Shown piece after piece: positions 1-9,205 of a stretch of 64,000 nt of DNA. The stretch lies in the NCBI GenBank assembly GCA_025751475.1, contig JAOWLD010000002.1, positions 372,001 to 436,000 of the forward strand. The letters run 5' to 3'. Each line of letters starts with the position of its first letter. Position 1 is the first letter of the stretch. The notes beneath the pieces are model-generated. The model searched no databases, was not told the DNA's origin, and saw nothing but the letters and a program-made list of their open reading frames with translations. The position numbers and the translations under genes were made by a program. This DNA is from Rhodobacteraceae bacterium XHP0102 (GTDB taxonomy: Bacteria > Pseudomonadota > Alphaproteobacteria > Rhodobacterales > Rhodobacteraceae).

Positions 1-209
1 CGGGCGAATGGCTGGTTATGATCGGTGTCTGCACCCATTTGGGTTGCGTTCCCATCGGTGACGGCGCAGGCGAGTTTAATGGATGGTTCTGCCCTTGCCA
101 CGGGTCGCATTACGACAACGCGGGCCGTATCCGCAAAGGTCCAGCGCCTGAGAACTTGCACATTCCGAACGCGTCTTTCGTAGACGATACAACAATTTTG
201 CTCGGTTAA
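1..209 (+). CDS. petA: Rieske iron-sulfur protein of cytochrome bc1, 3' end only
   Basis: This is the C-terminal part of the Rieske [2Fe-2S] subunit, which passes an electron from ubiquinol to cytochrome c1 on the periplasmic side of the membrane. The gene enters from the left edge and its first in-frame codon in the window is at position 3. Both cluster-binding boxes are visible: CTHLGC (Cys and His ligands) and, about 15 residues later, CPCHGSHYD. The reading frame ends with TAA at 207-209. It lies 15 bases upstream of the cytochrome b gene with a GGAGGAAACG ribosome site between them, the classic petA-petB-petC order. The start codon and the N-terminal anchor are outside the window. Confidence 0.97.
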   Translation, partial: GEWLVMIGVCTHLGCVPIGDGAGEFNGWFCPCHGSHYDNAGRIRKGPAPENLHIPNASFVDDTTILLG

Positions 210-224
210 CGGAGGAAACGACCG

Positions 225-1574
225 ATGTCTGGCATTCCCCACGACCATTATGAACCGAAGTCCAATGGTGAGAAGTGGCTGCATTCGCGCCTTCCTATCG
301 TAGGGCTTCTATATGACACCCTGATGATCCCCACACCCAAGAACCTGAATTGGATGTGGATTTGGGGCATCGTTTTGGTGTTCTGCTTGGTCATGCAGAT
401 CGTCACCGGAATTATTCTTGTGATGCATTACACGCCTCATGTGGACCTTGCGTTTGCAAGTGTCGAACACATCATGCGCAACGTGAACGGGGGATGGGCG
501 ATCCGCTATATCCACCAAAACGGTGCGTCCCTGTTCTTCATTGCGGTTTATCTCCACATCTTCCGTGGCCTTTACTACGGCTCCTACAAAGCGCCGCGTG
601 AGGTGACATGGATCATCGGGATGTTGATCTATCTGATGATGATGGGCACCGCTTTCATGGGGTATGTTCTGCCTTGGGGTCAGATGTCCTTCTGGGGTGC
701 GACCGTGATCACGGGCCTCTTTGGCGCGATCCCCTTCGTGGGCGAGGCGATCCAAACTTGGCTCTTGGGCGGGCCTGCTGTGGATAACGCCACGCTGAAC
801 CGCTTCTTATCGCTTCACTACTTGCTGCCCTTCGTGATCTTGGGCCTTGTGATCGTGCATATTTGGGCCTTCCACACCACGGGGAACAACAACCCAACGG
901 GTGTTGAAGTGCGCCGCACGTCCAAGAAAGATGCCGAAGCAGACACGCTGCCGTTCTGGCCATACTTCGTGATCAAAGACCTTTTTGCACTGGCCGTGAT
1001 CTTGGTCGCGTTCTTTGCGATTGTTGGTTTCATGCCAAACTATCTGGGTCACCCCGATAACTACATCGAGGCGAACCCGCTGGTGACCCCTGCGCATATC
1101 GTGCCTGAGTGGTATTTCCTGCCCTTCTACGCAATCTTGCGCGCCTTCGATGGTGATGTTTGGGTTGTGATTGCGGCCGATTTCTTGACCGGTGGCATCA
1201 TTGACGCGAAATTCTTCGGTGTTCTGGCCATGTTTGGCGCGATCATCGTGATGGCCTTGGTGCCATGGCTTGATACATCTTCGGTGCGCTCTGGCCGCTA
1301 CCGCCCGATGTTCAAGCCTTGGTTCTGGGTTTTCGTGATCAACTTCTTCGTCTTGATGTGGGCGGGTGCGATGCCTGCGGAAGGGATTTACCCGTATATC
1401 GCTTTGATCGGTTCGGCCTATTGGTTTGCTTACTTCCTCGTGATCCTGCCTCTCTTGGGCGTTCTTGAGAAGCCAACCACACCACCTTCGACCATCGAAG
1501 ACGATTTCAATGCACATTATGGCGATGCGGCATCGGGCAATGGCCCTGCTGCGGCCAAAATCCCTGCTGAATGA
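225..1574 (+). CDS. petB: Cytochrome b subunit of the ubiquinol-cytochrome c reductase
   Basis: The 449-residue, largely hydrophobic protein is the di-heme core subunit of complex III, holding the Qo and Qi quinone sites. Visible hallmarks are [14 protein letters not shown] in the cd1 region (around residues 145-160), the [13 protein letters not shown] signature containing the Qo-site PEWY motif (around 290), and paired histidines in transmembrane helices B and D. The length fits the long alphaproteobacterial form with both N- and C-terminal halves in one chain. It starts 15 bases after petA, with a good ribosome site. The following petC frame can overlap its last codons, so the three genes are surely one transcript. 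Confidence 0.98.
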   Translation: MSGIPHDHYEPKSNGEKWLHSRLPIVGLLYDTLMIPTPKNLNWMWIWGIVLVFCLVMQIVTGIILVMHYTPHVDLAFASVEHIMRNVNGGWAIRYIHQNGASLFFIAVYLHIFRGLYYGSYKAPREVTWIIGMLIYLMMMGTAFMGYVLPWGQMSFWGATVITGLFGAIPFVGEAIQTWLLGGPAVDNATLNRFLSLHYLLPFVILGLVIVHIWAFHTTGNNNPTGVEVRRTSKKDAEADTLPFWPYFVIKDLFALAVILVAFFAIVGFMPNYLGHPDNYIEANPLVTPAHIVPEWYFLPFYAILRAFDGDVWVVIAADFLTGGIIDAKFFGVLAMFGAIIVMALVPWLDTSSVRSGRYRPMFKPWFWVFVINFFVLMWAGAMPAEGIYPYIALIGSAYWFAYFLVILPLLGVLEKPTTPPSTIEDDFNAHYGDAASGNGPAAAKIPAE

Positions 1575-1591
1575 GAGAAAGGAAACTGAGT

Positions 1592-2389
1592 ATGTTCAGG
1601 AAACTTGTGATCAGCACAATCGCTGCGCTGAGCCTCTCAAGCGGCGCGGTGTTTGCGGCAGGTGGTGCAGGCTATGTGGAGAATTATGAATTCTCCTTCC
1701 AAGGGCCGTTTGGCCGGTTTGACCAAGACCAGCTTCAGCGCGGGCTTCAAGTATATACCGAGGTTTGCGCGGCCTGCCATGGCCTGCAATATGTGGCCTA
1801 TCGCAACCTTTCGGATGAGGGTGGCCTCGGCTATACCGAGGACGAGGTTCGCGCCTTTGCCGCGCAATTCGAGGTGTATGACGCCAGCATTGACGACTGG
1901 CGCACCGCAACCCCGAATGACCATTTCCCACAGTCTGGTCTGGAAACCGCACCTGACCTGAGCCTGATGGCAAAGGCACGGGCGGGTTTCAGCGGGCCTT
2001 ATGGCTTGGGCTTGAACCAATTGTTCAAGGGCATGGGCGGACCAGAATATATCGCCTCGCTGCTGACCCATTACACGGGTGAGGAAGTCGAGCAATATGG
2101 GACTTTCTTCTACGAGAACGAAAGCTTCCCTGGTGGTCTGATTGCCATGGCGCCGCCCCTTTGGGATGGTGCGGTCGAATTCGCGGATGGCTCCCCCAAT
2201 GACGTGGAAAGTATGGCCAAGGATGTGGCTGCTTTCCTGACTTGGGCGGCTGAACCACGCATGATGGCGCGCAAACAGATGGGCTTTACCGCGATTATCA
2301 TGCTTGGGATCCTGTCCGTGATGCTTTACCTCACCAACAAGAAATTGTGGGCACCGGTTAAAGCGCGGGCCAAAGCCGCGGCAAAATAA
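1592..2389 (+). CDS. petC: Cytochrome c1 subunit of the bc1 complex
   Basis: The 265-residue protein carries the covalently bound c-type heme that receives the electron from the Rieske centre. I chose the ATG at 1592, preceded by AGAAAGGAAA, over an in-frame ATG at 1571, because it gives a clean signal peptide (MFRKLVIST...VFAAG). The heme box CAACH lies near residues 59-63. The likely methionine ligand is in MAPPLWDG near residue 185. A single C-terminal transmembrane helix ([13 protein letters not shown]) anchors it. It is the last gene of the petABC operon and is followed within 30 bases by a strong rho-independent terminator. Confidence 0.97.
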   Translation: MFRKLVISTIAALSLSSGAVFAAGGAGYVENYEFSFQGPFGRFDQDQLQRGLQVYTEVCAACHGLQYVAYRNLSDEGGLGYTEDEVRAFAAQFEVYDASIDDWRTATPNDHFPQSGLETAPDLSLMAKARAGFSGPYGLGLNQLFKGMGGPEYIASLLTHYTGEEVEQYGTFFYENESFPGGLIAMAPPLWDGAVEFADGSPNDVESMAKDVAAFLTWAAEPRMMARKQMGFTAIIMLGILSVMLYLTNKKLWAPVKARAKAAAK

Positions 2390-2414
2390 GCCTCGATCGG
2401 CAATGACATTTGAG

Positions 2415-2444
2415 AAACGCCCCTGAATTCAGGGGCGTTTTTTT
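2415..2444 (+). terminator. Rho-independent terminator of petABC (probably bidirectional)
   Basis: A perfect self-complementary stem (AAACGCCCCTGAA/TTCAGGGGCGTTT, 2415-2440) runs into a T tract on the + strand. On the - strand it gives a shorter T run, so it may also end the thiBPQ transcript that converges from the right. Confidence 0.9.
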
Positions 2445-2449
2445 GTGAG

Positions 2450-3139
2450 CTACAGCCAGGGTTTCAGCGCGTCTGGCGCTGTTTTGCGCAGCCCTTTGAT
2501 CGGGCAATCAGTCATCAATTCGCCCCCCTCCAAAAGGATCACGCGGTCGCATATCCGTTCGGCATCGTTGAAATCATGCGTGGCCAGCAACAATGTCAGC
2601 CCAAGCTCTTCACAAAGCGCCGCAATCAGCGCCCCCATTTCGCGTTTGCGTGCGGGGTCAAGCGCAGCGAATGGTTCATCCATCAGCAAGACAGGGCGAT
2701 CCTGCAAAAGCACCCGCGCAATGCCCGCGCGCGACTGTTGCCCCCCTGACAGGCTTGCAGGGTGCCTGTCTTCTAAACCTGCCAATCCAACCTTATCCAA
2801 GGCCAGTGCAATTTGGTCGTCCGTCTGTGCGTTGCGTTTTTGTGTGCTTGACACAGCAAGGCGCAGATTTTCGCGCAGGTTTAGATGTGGAAACAGATTG
2901 CTGTCCTGAAAGAGAATTGCGCATGGACGTGCTGCGGGGTCCGTTTGCGTAAGGTCACGCCCCGCAAAGATAATCTGCCCCTCATCTGGGGCAATGAACC
3001 CCCCAACCAGCCCCAAAACCGTGGATTTCCCTGCACCAGATTGCCCCATCACCGCGACTTTCTCGCCCCGCCCGATGCTGAGATTGGCGCGGAGGGTGAA
3101 GGAGGTGGTGCGATACACGATATTGCGCAGTTCAAGCAT
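2450..3139 (-). CDS. thiQ: Thiamine ABC transporter ATP-binding protein
   Basis: This 229-residue ATPase would power thiamine (or TPP) import together with ThiP and ThiB. From the ATG at 3139 the protein shows a Walker A motif GQSGAGKST (about 32-40), the ABC signature LSGGQQ (130-135), a Walker B LLMDEP (151-156) and the switch histidine in ATHD (about 188). The length is typical of ThiQ. Longer in-frame starts to 3175 exist, but they would add residues that overlap thiP and match nothing in the family. The start overlaps the thiP stop by 8 bases, so translation is probably coupled. It is the last gene of the riboswitch-controlled thiBPQ operon. Confidence 0.93.
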   Translation of the reverse strand: MLELRNIVYRTTSFTLRANLSIGRGEKVAVMGQSGAGKSTVLGLVGGFIAPDEGQIIFAGRDLTQTDPAARPCAILFQDSNLFPHLNLRENLRLAVSSTQKRNAQTDDQIALALDKVGLAGLEDRHPASLSGGQQSRAGIARVLLQDRPVLLMDEPFAALDPARKREMGALIAALCEELGLTLLLATHDFNDAERICDRVILLEGGELMTDCPIKGLRKTAPDALKPWL

Positions 3140-4691
3140 AGATGTGCCCCCCACGGTCAAATATCCAATAAACACTCAGGCTGAGGCCAAGCAGCACTGT
3201 GGCGGCGCCTTGCGCCTCTTGCATTCGATAGGCCCCCATCAGGCGCATCATTTCAAGGGGCAGTGTGCCATGGTCAGGCGCCGCAAAAAGCGCGATCACC
3301 CCCAAATCGCCCATCGAAAGCGCGGCGGCAAGCCCTGCACCAAAGCCCAACGGACGGATCACGCGCGGCAGATAAGCGTGACGAACGCGCTGCCAACCTT
3401 TTAATCCGAGCGCCATTGCCAGACGCGCTTGGCTGGCATCGGCCTCGCGCAAGGCGGGCAGAAGCGCCCGCAGCACGAATGGCAAGGCCATCAAAGCATT
3501 GACCAATACGGTGACGGGCAAAGCCCATGAGATTGGATTGGTGATCGGGCGCAGCATCAAGAACCAGCCCGTCCCAAGGGCCAAAGGCGAGATGACCAGT
3601 GCCAAGAGGCAAATCGCCTCAAGATAGGGTGCTGATTTCAGACGGATCAAAGCCAGTGCGATGAACAGGCTCAGGCACACACAAAGTGCAGTCGAACACA
3701 GCGCCATCACCAAGGAGCGCAAAGCCGCCTCCCAAACTTGGTTTGGCAGGTCCATGAGATGGGGCAGCCCAAGCCAAACGATCCGGGTCAAGGGCAAGAT
3801 CAAGAAAAGCCCTGCAAGGATAATAACCAAACCATCGAACGCCGCCGCAACCCTGCCTCCACGCGGCAGGGCCAGCGGACGGTCCAGCCCCGTGCCTAAC
3901 GGGTTTCGGGGGTGTGTCCATCTCAGGGCGATGCCGCCCAAAAAGAGGCAGAGCAGCGCTTGAATAGCGGCCAGACTTGCCGCGCGGCCGAGGTCAAATT
4001 CAAAGCGAAAGGCTTGATAGATGGCCAATTCAATCGTGGTGGCGCGCGGTCCTCCGCCAAGGATCAGCGCCACTGCAAAGCTGGAACAACACAGCAAAAA
4101 GATGATGACAAAGGCGGGTGGCAGCGTATTGCGTAAAATTTGCCATTCGATGTGGCGAAAGAAGGCCGCGCGGCCAAGGCCCAAGGATTGCGCCAAGCGC
4201 ACCCGTTCTTGGGGCACATCTTGCCATGCCTGCAAAATCAAGCGCGCCGCAAGGGGCAGATTGAAAAACATATGCGCCAGAACAACGCCGTGAAGACCGT
4301 AAATTTCAGGCATTCCCATGCCGAATGGGCGTAGGATCTGTGCGATCAATCCATTATGGCCAAAGGCGGAAATCAATCCGAATACGGCGACAATCACTGG
4401 CAGGATGAACGGCGCACCCATCAGCGCCACAAAAAGCCGCCGTCCCCAGAATGTTCGGCGGGCCACGGCACGGGCCAAGGGCACGGCCATGGCGAGGCTC
4501 AGCACGGTCGAGAGCAGGGCCTGCACCAAGGTGAAGCGGATGGCCGCCCAATCCGTGGGACGCAGATCAAACCCGTCTCGCCCGAGGGCCGCAATGGCGA
4601 TGACAGGGGAGAGGGTAAGGGCCAAGACGACCGCCAAGGCCCCCATCCCAGCCCAAGCCATCACACCTAACGGCTGAGGGCGGTCTGCCAT
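3132..4691 (-). CDS. thiP: Thiamine ABC transporter permease
   Basis: A 519-residue inner-membrane protein with about twelve hydrophobic segments and two copies of the binding-protein-dependent permease fold, as in E. coli ThiP, which is a fused double permease. The EAA-type cytoplasmic loops that contact ThiQ are seen in both halves: around LAQSLGLGRAAFFRHIEW, and LAMALGLKGWQRVRHAYLPRV in the second half. The ATG at 4691 overlaps the end of thiB by 25 bases. An in-frame ATG at 4661, 6 bases after the thiB stop, is an alternative start that loses ten residues. It lies between thiB and thiQ in a single operon. Confidence 0.93.
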   Translation of the reverse strand: MADRPQPLGVMAWAGMGALAVVLALTLSPVIAIAALGRDGFDLRPTDWAAIRFTLVQALLSTVLSLAMAVPLARAVARRTFWGRRLFVALMGAPFILPVIVAVFGLISAFGHNGLIAQILRPFGMGMPEIYGLHGVVLAHMFFNLPLAARLILQAWQDVPQERVRLAQSLGLGRAAFFRHIEWQILRNTLPPAFVIIFLLCCSSFAVALILGGGPRATTIELAIYQAFRFEFDLGRAASLAAIQALLCLFLGGIALRWTHPRNPLGTGLDRPLALPRGGRVAAAFDGLVIILAGLFLILPLTRIVWLGLPHLMDLPNQVWEAALRSLVMALCSTALCVCLSLFIALALIRLKSAPYLEAICLLALVISPLALGTGWFLMLRPITNPISWALPVTVLVNALMALPFVLRALLPALREADASQARLAMALGLKGWQRVRHAYLPRVIRPLGFGAGLAAALSMGDLGVIALFAAPDHGTLPLEMMRLMGAYRMQEAQGAATVLLGLSLSVYWIFDRGGHIYA

Positions 4692-5653
4692 GTCTCAATC
4701 GCGGCATCGCGCCTGTCGGCGGCCTCTTCTGCGCTGAAATGCAGCACGGTTTCAGGCACAATCAATCCGTCAAACCCCGCAGGCAGGGTTGAGCTGGGCA
4801 AGGCCGCAGGATACATCCAATTGCCTGTTGGGATAGCGGATTGGAAGGCTGGCGAAAGCATGAACTCCAAAAAGGCTTTGGCCAAAGCAGGTTGATCGCT
4901 GGCGGCCGTTATGCCTGCAATTTCAATTTGCATATAATGCCCTTCGGCGAATGCGGCGGCGGTTTTGCTGTCGTCCTCTTCTGCAATCAAATGATAGGCG
5001 GGTGATGTGCTGTAAGACAGGACCATATCCGCCTCACCCTCTAGAAACAGGCCATAGGCTTCGGACCATCCTGGCGTGACGGTGACGATGTTATCAGATA
5101 GCCCGTCCCAAATCCGTGCGGCCTCTGCCCCGTAAGCGGCTTCAATCCAATAGACCAACCCCAGGCCAGGGGTGGAGCTGCGCGGGTCTTGGATCAAGAT
5201 GCGCAGATCACTGGCGGCCAAATCCTCGAAACTGCGGGGTGGGTTGGCTAAATCCGTATGATGCACAAAAGCGAAATACCCCCAGTCAAATGGTAGGAAT
5301 TCTGGGTCTTGCCAGTCAATCGGCAGGGTCAGATTGGATGGCGTGATCCCATGCGGCACGAACAGGCCTGTCTCGCGCGCGCTATGCATGAGATTCGTAT
5401 CCAACCCCAAAACGATATCGGCCGCGCTGCGGGTTCCTTCCAATTGCAGGCGGGCCAGAAGGGCTGCACCATCACCTGCACCGATGAATTGCAGATCACA
5501 TCCGCAGGTCTCCTCGAAGGCGCGCTCAACCTGAGGGCCAGGCCCCCAATCCGCCATAAATGAATCATAGGTATAAACGTGCAACACAGGAACATCGGCC
5601 AAAGCCGCTCCCGCCGCCAAGCTCATACCCGCTGCTATGATGGTGTGTTTCAT
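4667..5653 (-). CDS. thiB: Thiamine-binding periplasmic protein
   Basis: The 328-residue solute receptor captures thiamine or its phosphates in the periplasm and delivers them to ThiPQ. The ATG at 5653 gives a signal peptide (MKHTIIAAG...AALA) followed by VPVLHVYTYDSF, the usual opening of mature ThiB. A very strong ribosome site (GGAGGAG, 5661-5667) supports this start. A longer in-frame extension runs through the riboswitch and is not real. The family belongs to the ABC thiamine-binding/iron-binding fold, and ligand-contacting aromatic residues such as DWGYF and YWIEA are seen. Expression is expected to fall when TPP is abundant, through the TPP riboswitch at 5722-5808. Confidence 0.94.
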   Translation of the reverse strand: MKHTIIAAGMSLAAGAALADVPVLHVYTYDSFMADWGPGPQVERAFEETCGCDLQFIGAGDGAALLARLQLEGTRSAADIVLGLDTNLMHSARETGLFVPHGITPSNLTLPIDWQDPEFLPFDWGYFAFVHHTDLANPPRSFEDLAASDLRILIQDPRSSTPGLGLVYWIEAAYGAEAARIWDGLSDNIVTVTPGWSEAYGLFLEGEADMVLSYSTSPAYHLIAEEDDSKTAAAFAEGHYMQIEIAGITAASDQPALAKAFLEFMLSPAFQSAIPTGNWMYPAALPSSTLPAGFDGLIVPETVLHFSAEEAADRRDAAIETWQTALSR

Positions 5654-5721
5654 GTCCTCACTCCTCCATGGCGACGGGCGAAGTGAAGATGGATCAGGTG
5701 ACGGTTGTCTTGTGATCCAAA

Positions 5722-5808
5722 GCCTTCCCTCCGCCGGTCCTAACCGGTTCAGGTTCAACGGGTTCGCGCAAATCGCGCATCTCAGGCCTGTGGGGGCCAC
5801 CCCGAGAC
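5722..5808 (-). promoter_or_regulatory. TPP riboswitch (thi box) of thiBPQ
   Basis: Read on the - strand, the element has the conserved blocks in order: CGGGGTG, the CTGAGAT bulge, AACCCGTTGAACCTGA, then an ACCGGTTAGGACCGG stem-loop, CGGAGGGAA. The outer P1 helix can pair GTCT (5808-5805) with AGGC (5725-5722). These are the pyrimidine- and pyrophosphate-sensing parts of the THI element. It lies 69 bases upstream of thiB. No terminator hairpin with a T run is seen between it and thiB, so control of ribosome access at the GGAGGAG site is more likely. Confidence 0.95.
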
Positions 5809-5908
5809 AGGTGTGGTCTAGGGATAATTGGCGCGAAGGGCAAGGGTCTTGGCATTTTGGCTCAGGAAGGCTAACCCCTGTGAAAGCTATTCTGAACGGA
5901 ACATGACA

Positions 5909-7009
5909 ATGTCGATGAACACATTCGGACATCTTTTTCGGGTCACCACCTGGGGCGAAAGCCATGGGCCTGCGCTGGGTGCGACCGTGGATGGCTGCCC
6001 GCCTGGTGTTGCGATTGATGCGGCCATGTTGCAGCATTGGTTGGATCGCCGCAAACCGGGTCAGAACAAATACACCACCCAGCGCCGCGAGCCAGATGAG
6101 GTGGAAATCCTATCGGGTGTTTATGAGGGTCAAACCACGGGCACACCGTTACAATTGATGATCCGCAACACAGACCAGCGGTCCAAGGACTATTACGAAA
6201 TTTCCGAAAAGTTCCGTCCGGGTCATGCCGATATCACCTATTGGCAGAAATACGGTATTCGTGATCCACGAGGGGGCGGGCGGTCAAGCGCGCGGGAAAC
6301 GGCGGCACGGGTTGCCGCAGGCGGTGTGGCGCGTGCAGCACTTGCCAGTTTGCTGCCCGACTTGCAGATCACGGGGTATATGGTTCAAATGGGGCCGCAT
6401 CAGATCGACCGCGCCGCATTTGATTGGGATCAGATCGACCAAAATCCGTTTTGGACCCCTGACGCGAAAGCCGCCGAGGATTGGGCAACCTATCTCGATG
6501 GGTTGCGCAAATCGGGCGACAGTGTTGGGGCGGTGATAGAGGTCGTGGCCCGTGGCGTGCCAGCGGGGCTTGGCGCACCGATTTATGGCAAGCTTGATAC
6601 AGATTTGGCGGCCGCGATGATGTCAATCAATGCGGTGAAAGGTGTTGAGATCGGCGAGGGCATGAATGCGGCTTGTCTGCGTGGTAGCGAAAATGCAGAT
6701 GAGATCCATATGGGTGCAAACGGCCCTGAGTTTTCATCAAATCATGCAGGCGGCATTTTGGGTGGCATTTCCACAGGACAAGAGGTGGTTGTGCGGTTTG
6801 CGGTTAAACCGACCTCCTCGATCCTAACCCCACGCGCGACCATTACAAAATCGGGCGAAGCGGCGGAGATCATCACCAAGGGCCGTCATGACCCCTGCGT
6901 GGGGATTCGGGCCGTTCCCGTTGGAGAGGCGATGATGGCCTGTGTGATTTTGGACCATCTGCTGCTCCATCGCGGACAAATCGGCACCAATCGCGGCATG
7001 ATTGGCTGA
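5909..7009 (+). CDS. aroC: Chorismate synthase
   Basis: Catalyses the last step of the shikimate pathway, converting EPSP to chorismate with reduced FMN. The 366-residue product opens [20 protein letters not shown], which carries the first family signature, and later has [18 protein letters not shown] (around 125-142) and the conserved HDPC region (about residue 330). The ATG at 5909 fits the family length and sits about 8 bases after GAACGGAAC; ATGs at 5903 and 5915 are also possible. It is divergent from thiB, with the riboswitch leader between them, and there is no obvious operon partner downstream. Confidence 0.97.
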   Translation: MSMNTFGHLFRVTTWGESHGPALGATVDGCPPGVAIDAAMLQHWLDRRKPGQNKYTTQRREPDEVEILSGVYEGQTTGTPLQLMIRNTDQRSKDYYEISEKFRPGHADITYWQKYGIRDPRGGGRSSARETAARVAAGGVARAALASLLPDLQITGYMVQMGPHQIDRAAFDWDQIDQNPFWTPDAKAAEDWATYLDGLRKSGDSVGAVIEVVARGVPAGLGAPIYGKLDTDLAAAMMSINAVKGVEIGEGMNAACLRGSENADEIHMGANGPEFSSNHAGGILGGISTGQEVVVRFAVKPTSSILTPRATITKSGEAAEIITKGRHDPCVGIRAVPVGEAMMACVILDHLLLHRGQIGTNRGMIG

Positions 7010-7103
7010 TCGTTTCCAGTTATTGCGTTAATTTTCTTTAATTTTTCTTGGCCCTGCCCAGTTTTCACCATGTTTCACAGCGACGATGGGACGGTGAACG
7101 AGT

Positions 7104-7802
7104 ATGAGGTTAACTATGCGACAGGCCAAGCGAGCATGGGCATTTCCGCTGCCACATTGGTTGGATATCAAAGCGATTATCATCGCCGCCATGGCGCTTG
7201 GCCTTCTCATTGGTATGATTGTGCGTATTGGCCCGATGCCCAGTATCTGGTCGCTCAAGAATGACCAAACAGGTGGCTTGCGCGCGCTTTCGGCACAGGA
7301 TCAACTTGTACTTTTCGAGGATTTCGAATTTCACAGCGGCGCGTGGGCGGGGGCGGCGCAAACGGCGCTGATTGACCCCTATAGCGGTATGCTTGGCCCT
7401 GTTCCTGCGGGTTTGGTGATGCAACGGCCCCTGCGCTTACCCACAGGCTATCGCAATGCGGTGCTGGAGTTGGATGTGCTGTTCTTCAATGATTGGCAAG
7501 GCGCTGCTGTGGAAGTGAATTTTGCTGATGTGCTTTTGCGTATTTCAGGCACGGTGCAAGCGCCCGTATTAGAGCTTGCGCGTCAAAACCGTGATGGTGT
7601 GCAGTTTCAGGTTCTGGATCACCGCATCCCTGCGACCGAGACAGATGCACCCATGCGCCTGTGTCTGCGCTTGGCCGTGCGTGATTATGATCTGGAAACC
7701 GAGGTCACCGTTTTTGGAACACCCGATGAGACGAGCCCATATGAAATTGGTCTCGATAATCTGCGTGTGATTGTCAGCGATACACCGCTAGAGGCGGTCT
7801 AG
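7104..7802 (+). CDS. Unknown membrane-anchored protein with a predicted beta-rich periplasmic domain
   Basis: I do not recognise a named family. The 232-residue protein has a short basic N-terminus, one transmembrane segment (about residues 22-44, IKAIIIAAMALGLLIGMIV), a linker, and a roughly 170-residue outer domain rich in alternating strands. The domain begins with LVLFEDFEFHSGAWAG, a pattern that recalls concanavalin-like (LamG-type) sugar-binding folds, so a carbohydrate-related role is only a guess. Two starts are plausible: 7104 (GGTGA upstream) and 7116 (GAGG upstream). Its TAG stop shares the palindrome CTAG (7799-7802) with the stop of the facing EamA gene. Confidence 0.75.
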   Translation: MRLTMRQAKRAWAFPLPHWLDIKAIIIAAMALGLLIGMIVRIGPMPSIWSLKNDQTGGLRALSAQDQLVLFEDFEFHSGAWAGAAQTALIDPYSGMLGPVPAGLVMQRPLRLPTGYRNAVLELDVLFFNDWQGAAVEVNFADVLLRISGTVQAPVLELARQNRDGVQFQVLDHRIPATETDAPMRLCLRLAVRDYDLETEVTVFGTPDETSPYEIGLDNLRVIVSDTPLEAV

Positions 7803-8680
7803 TGCTCCGAAGCGGGCGCGGCGCGGGCGAGTTGCACGGCCAAAATACCACCTGCGATGATCGATACACCGACCACATCCACCACGGATAACTGTTCGCC
7901 GAGCAAAATGGACGCGATGGCCACACCAAAAAACGGGTTGAGAAAATGGAAAGTGGCGGCGCGCGTTGCGCCAATCCGTGCCACCAGTAAGAACCAAATC
8001 CATGTCGCCAATAACCCTGGCGCAAGCGTGGTATAGGTAAAGGCCCAAAAGAGACGCTGTGACATCTCAAATTCGGGCGTTTCGAAGATCAAGGCAAAAG
8101 GCAACAGCACAAGGGAACCCACCGCCATTTGCAGACCAACGCCCATGATCACATTCTGCCCCGATGCGGAAACGCTGCGCACGGTCAATGTGGCAATGGT
8201 TAAGGCCACCGCCGCAATCACGCAGAGCGCCAGACCCGTGACATCCGCACCACCCGTCAAACGCTGAGACATGATCAATGCCACGCCTGCAAAACCCGCA
8301 ATCAAGCCGACCACGCCAAGTTTGGGCAGCGTTTCACGGAAAACGATCCAATTTGTTCCCGCCACCAACAGCGGCATAGAGGAGGCAATAATGGCGGCAA
8401 GCCCTGCCTCCACGGTTTGCATGGCGATGAAATTCAAACCCAAATACACGGCATTCTGGCAGGTGCCAAAAATAACGATCCCGCGCCATTGCGCGCGCGA
8501 GAAGTTCCAATTCTGGCCTAGGGCTTTGGCAATCGCGACACCGATGAGCCCCGCTAATCCAAACCGCAGCACCAAAGCATATAGCGGCGGCGCGGCTTCT
8601 AGGATCATACGTGCGGAGGTAAAGGCAGAAGACCAGATCAGGGCAAAGATTAATCCCATGCCAATCGCGCGAAAATCCAT
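7799..8680 (-). CDS. EamA/DMT-superfamily drug or metabolite exporter
   Basis: The 293-residue inner-membrane protein has ten predicted helices arranged as two EamA repeats (roughly residues 5-135 and 145-285). The second repeat ends in GEQLSVVDVVGVSIIAGGILAVQLAR, typical of the family. Such proteins usually export amino acids or other metabolites; the substrate cannot be read from sequence. The ATG at 8680 (MDFRAIGMGLIF) is preferred to a TTG at 8698. It converges on the unknown 7104 gene with overlapping stop codons and lies downstream of the HU gene and its terminator. Confidence 0.88.
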   Translation of the reverse strand: MDFRAIGMGLIFALIWSSAFTSARMILEAAPPLYALVLRFGLAGLIGVAIAKALGQNWNFSRAQWRGIVIFGTCQNAVYLGLNFIAMQTVEAGLAAIIASSMPLLVAGTNWIVFRETLPKLGVVGLIAGFAGVALIMSQRLTGGADVTGLALCVIAAVALTIATLTVRSVSASGQNVIMGVGLQMAVGSLVLLPFALIFETPEFEMSQRLFWAFTYTTLAPGLLATWIWFLLVARIGATRAATFHFLNPFFGVAIASILLGEQLSVVDVVGVSIIAGGILAVQLARAAPASEH

Positions 8681-8735
8681 GGTTTGTGCCCTGCCCAATA
8701 TGCCCTCACCTAAACAAGCACGAATGATCCAAAAG

Positions 8736-8764
8736 CAAAAGGGCCGCCATGGAAGGCGGCCCTC
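8736..8764 (-). terminator. Rho-independent terminator of the HU gene
   Basis: An 8-bp GC-only stem (GGGCCGCC/GGCGGCCC, 8741-8748 with 8755-8762) with a 6-base loop. On the - strand it is followed by TTTTGCTTTTGG, just after the HU stop codon. Confidence 0.85.
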
Positions 8765-8786
8765 AAAAATGCACGGCTCTTGGGAA

Positions 8787-9077
8787 TTAGCCGTTCACAC
8801 TGTCTTTCAGAGCTTTTGCGATTGTGACCTTCACGACCTTATCGGAAGGCTTTTTGATCTGTTCACCAGTCGCAGGGTTGCGCACCATACGCTCTGGACG
8901 TGCGCGGCAATATACTTTGCCAATCCCAGGAAGGGTTACTGCGCCACCGCCAGCAACTTCCTTGGTGACCACGGCGGTCACCGCATCAAGCGCGGCTGCT
9001 GCGGTTTTCTTGTCACTGCCCATTTCGTCGGCAAGCGCGGCGACAAGCTGCGTCTTTGTCATCGGTTTCTGTGCCAT
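8787..9077 (-). CDS. HU-family histone-like DNA-binding protein
   Basis: A 96-residue nucleoid protein that binds and bends DNA as a dimer. It begins MAQKPMTKTQLVAALADEMG, the helix-turn-helix dimer core of HU/IHF. It then has the GIGKVYCRARPERMVRNPATGEQI segment, matching the beta-arm with the family RNPxTG motif that intercalates in DNA. The start at 9077 is backed by a strong ribosome site (AAAGGAGAT). It is monocistronic and has its own terminator. Whether it is the hupA/hupB type or a third paralogue cannot be decided here; the short extra N-terminal residues and ARPERM arm differ from E. coli HU. Confidence 0.94.
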   Translation of the reverse strand: MAQKPMTKTQLVAALADEMGSDKKTAAAALDAVTAVVTKEVAGGGAVTLPGIGKVYCRARPERMVRNPATGEQIKKPSDKVVKVTIAKALKDSVNG

Positions 9078-9205
9078 TTTTATCTCCTTTACTCCCCGAA
9101 CCCTTGGGCCGGCTGTCCAGAAATTACCCTAATATTGTGGGGGGACACAACAATTAGTAGTCAAAATGAGTAAGAAAACACGCATATTGACAGAAATTTA
9201 TATAT

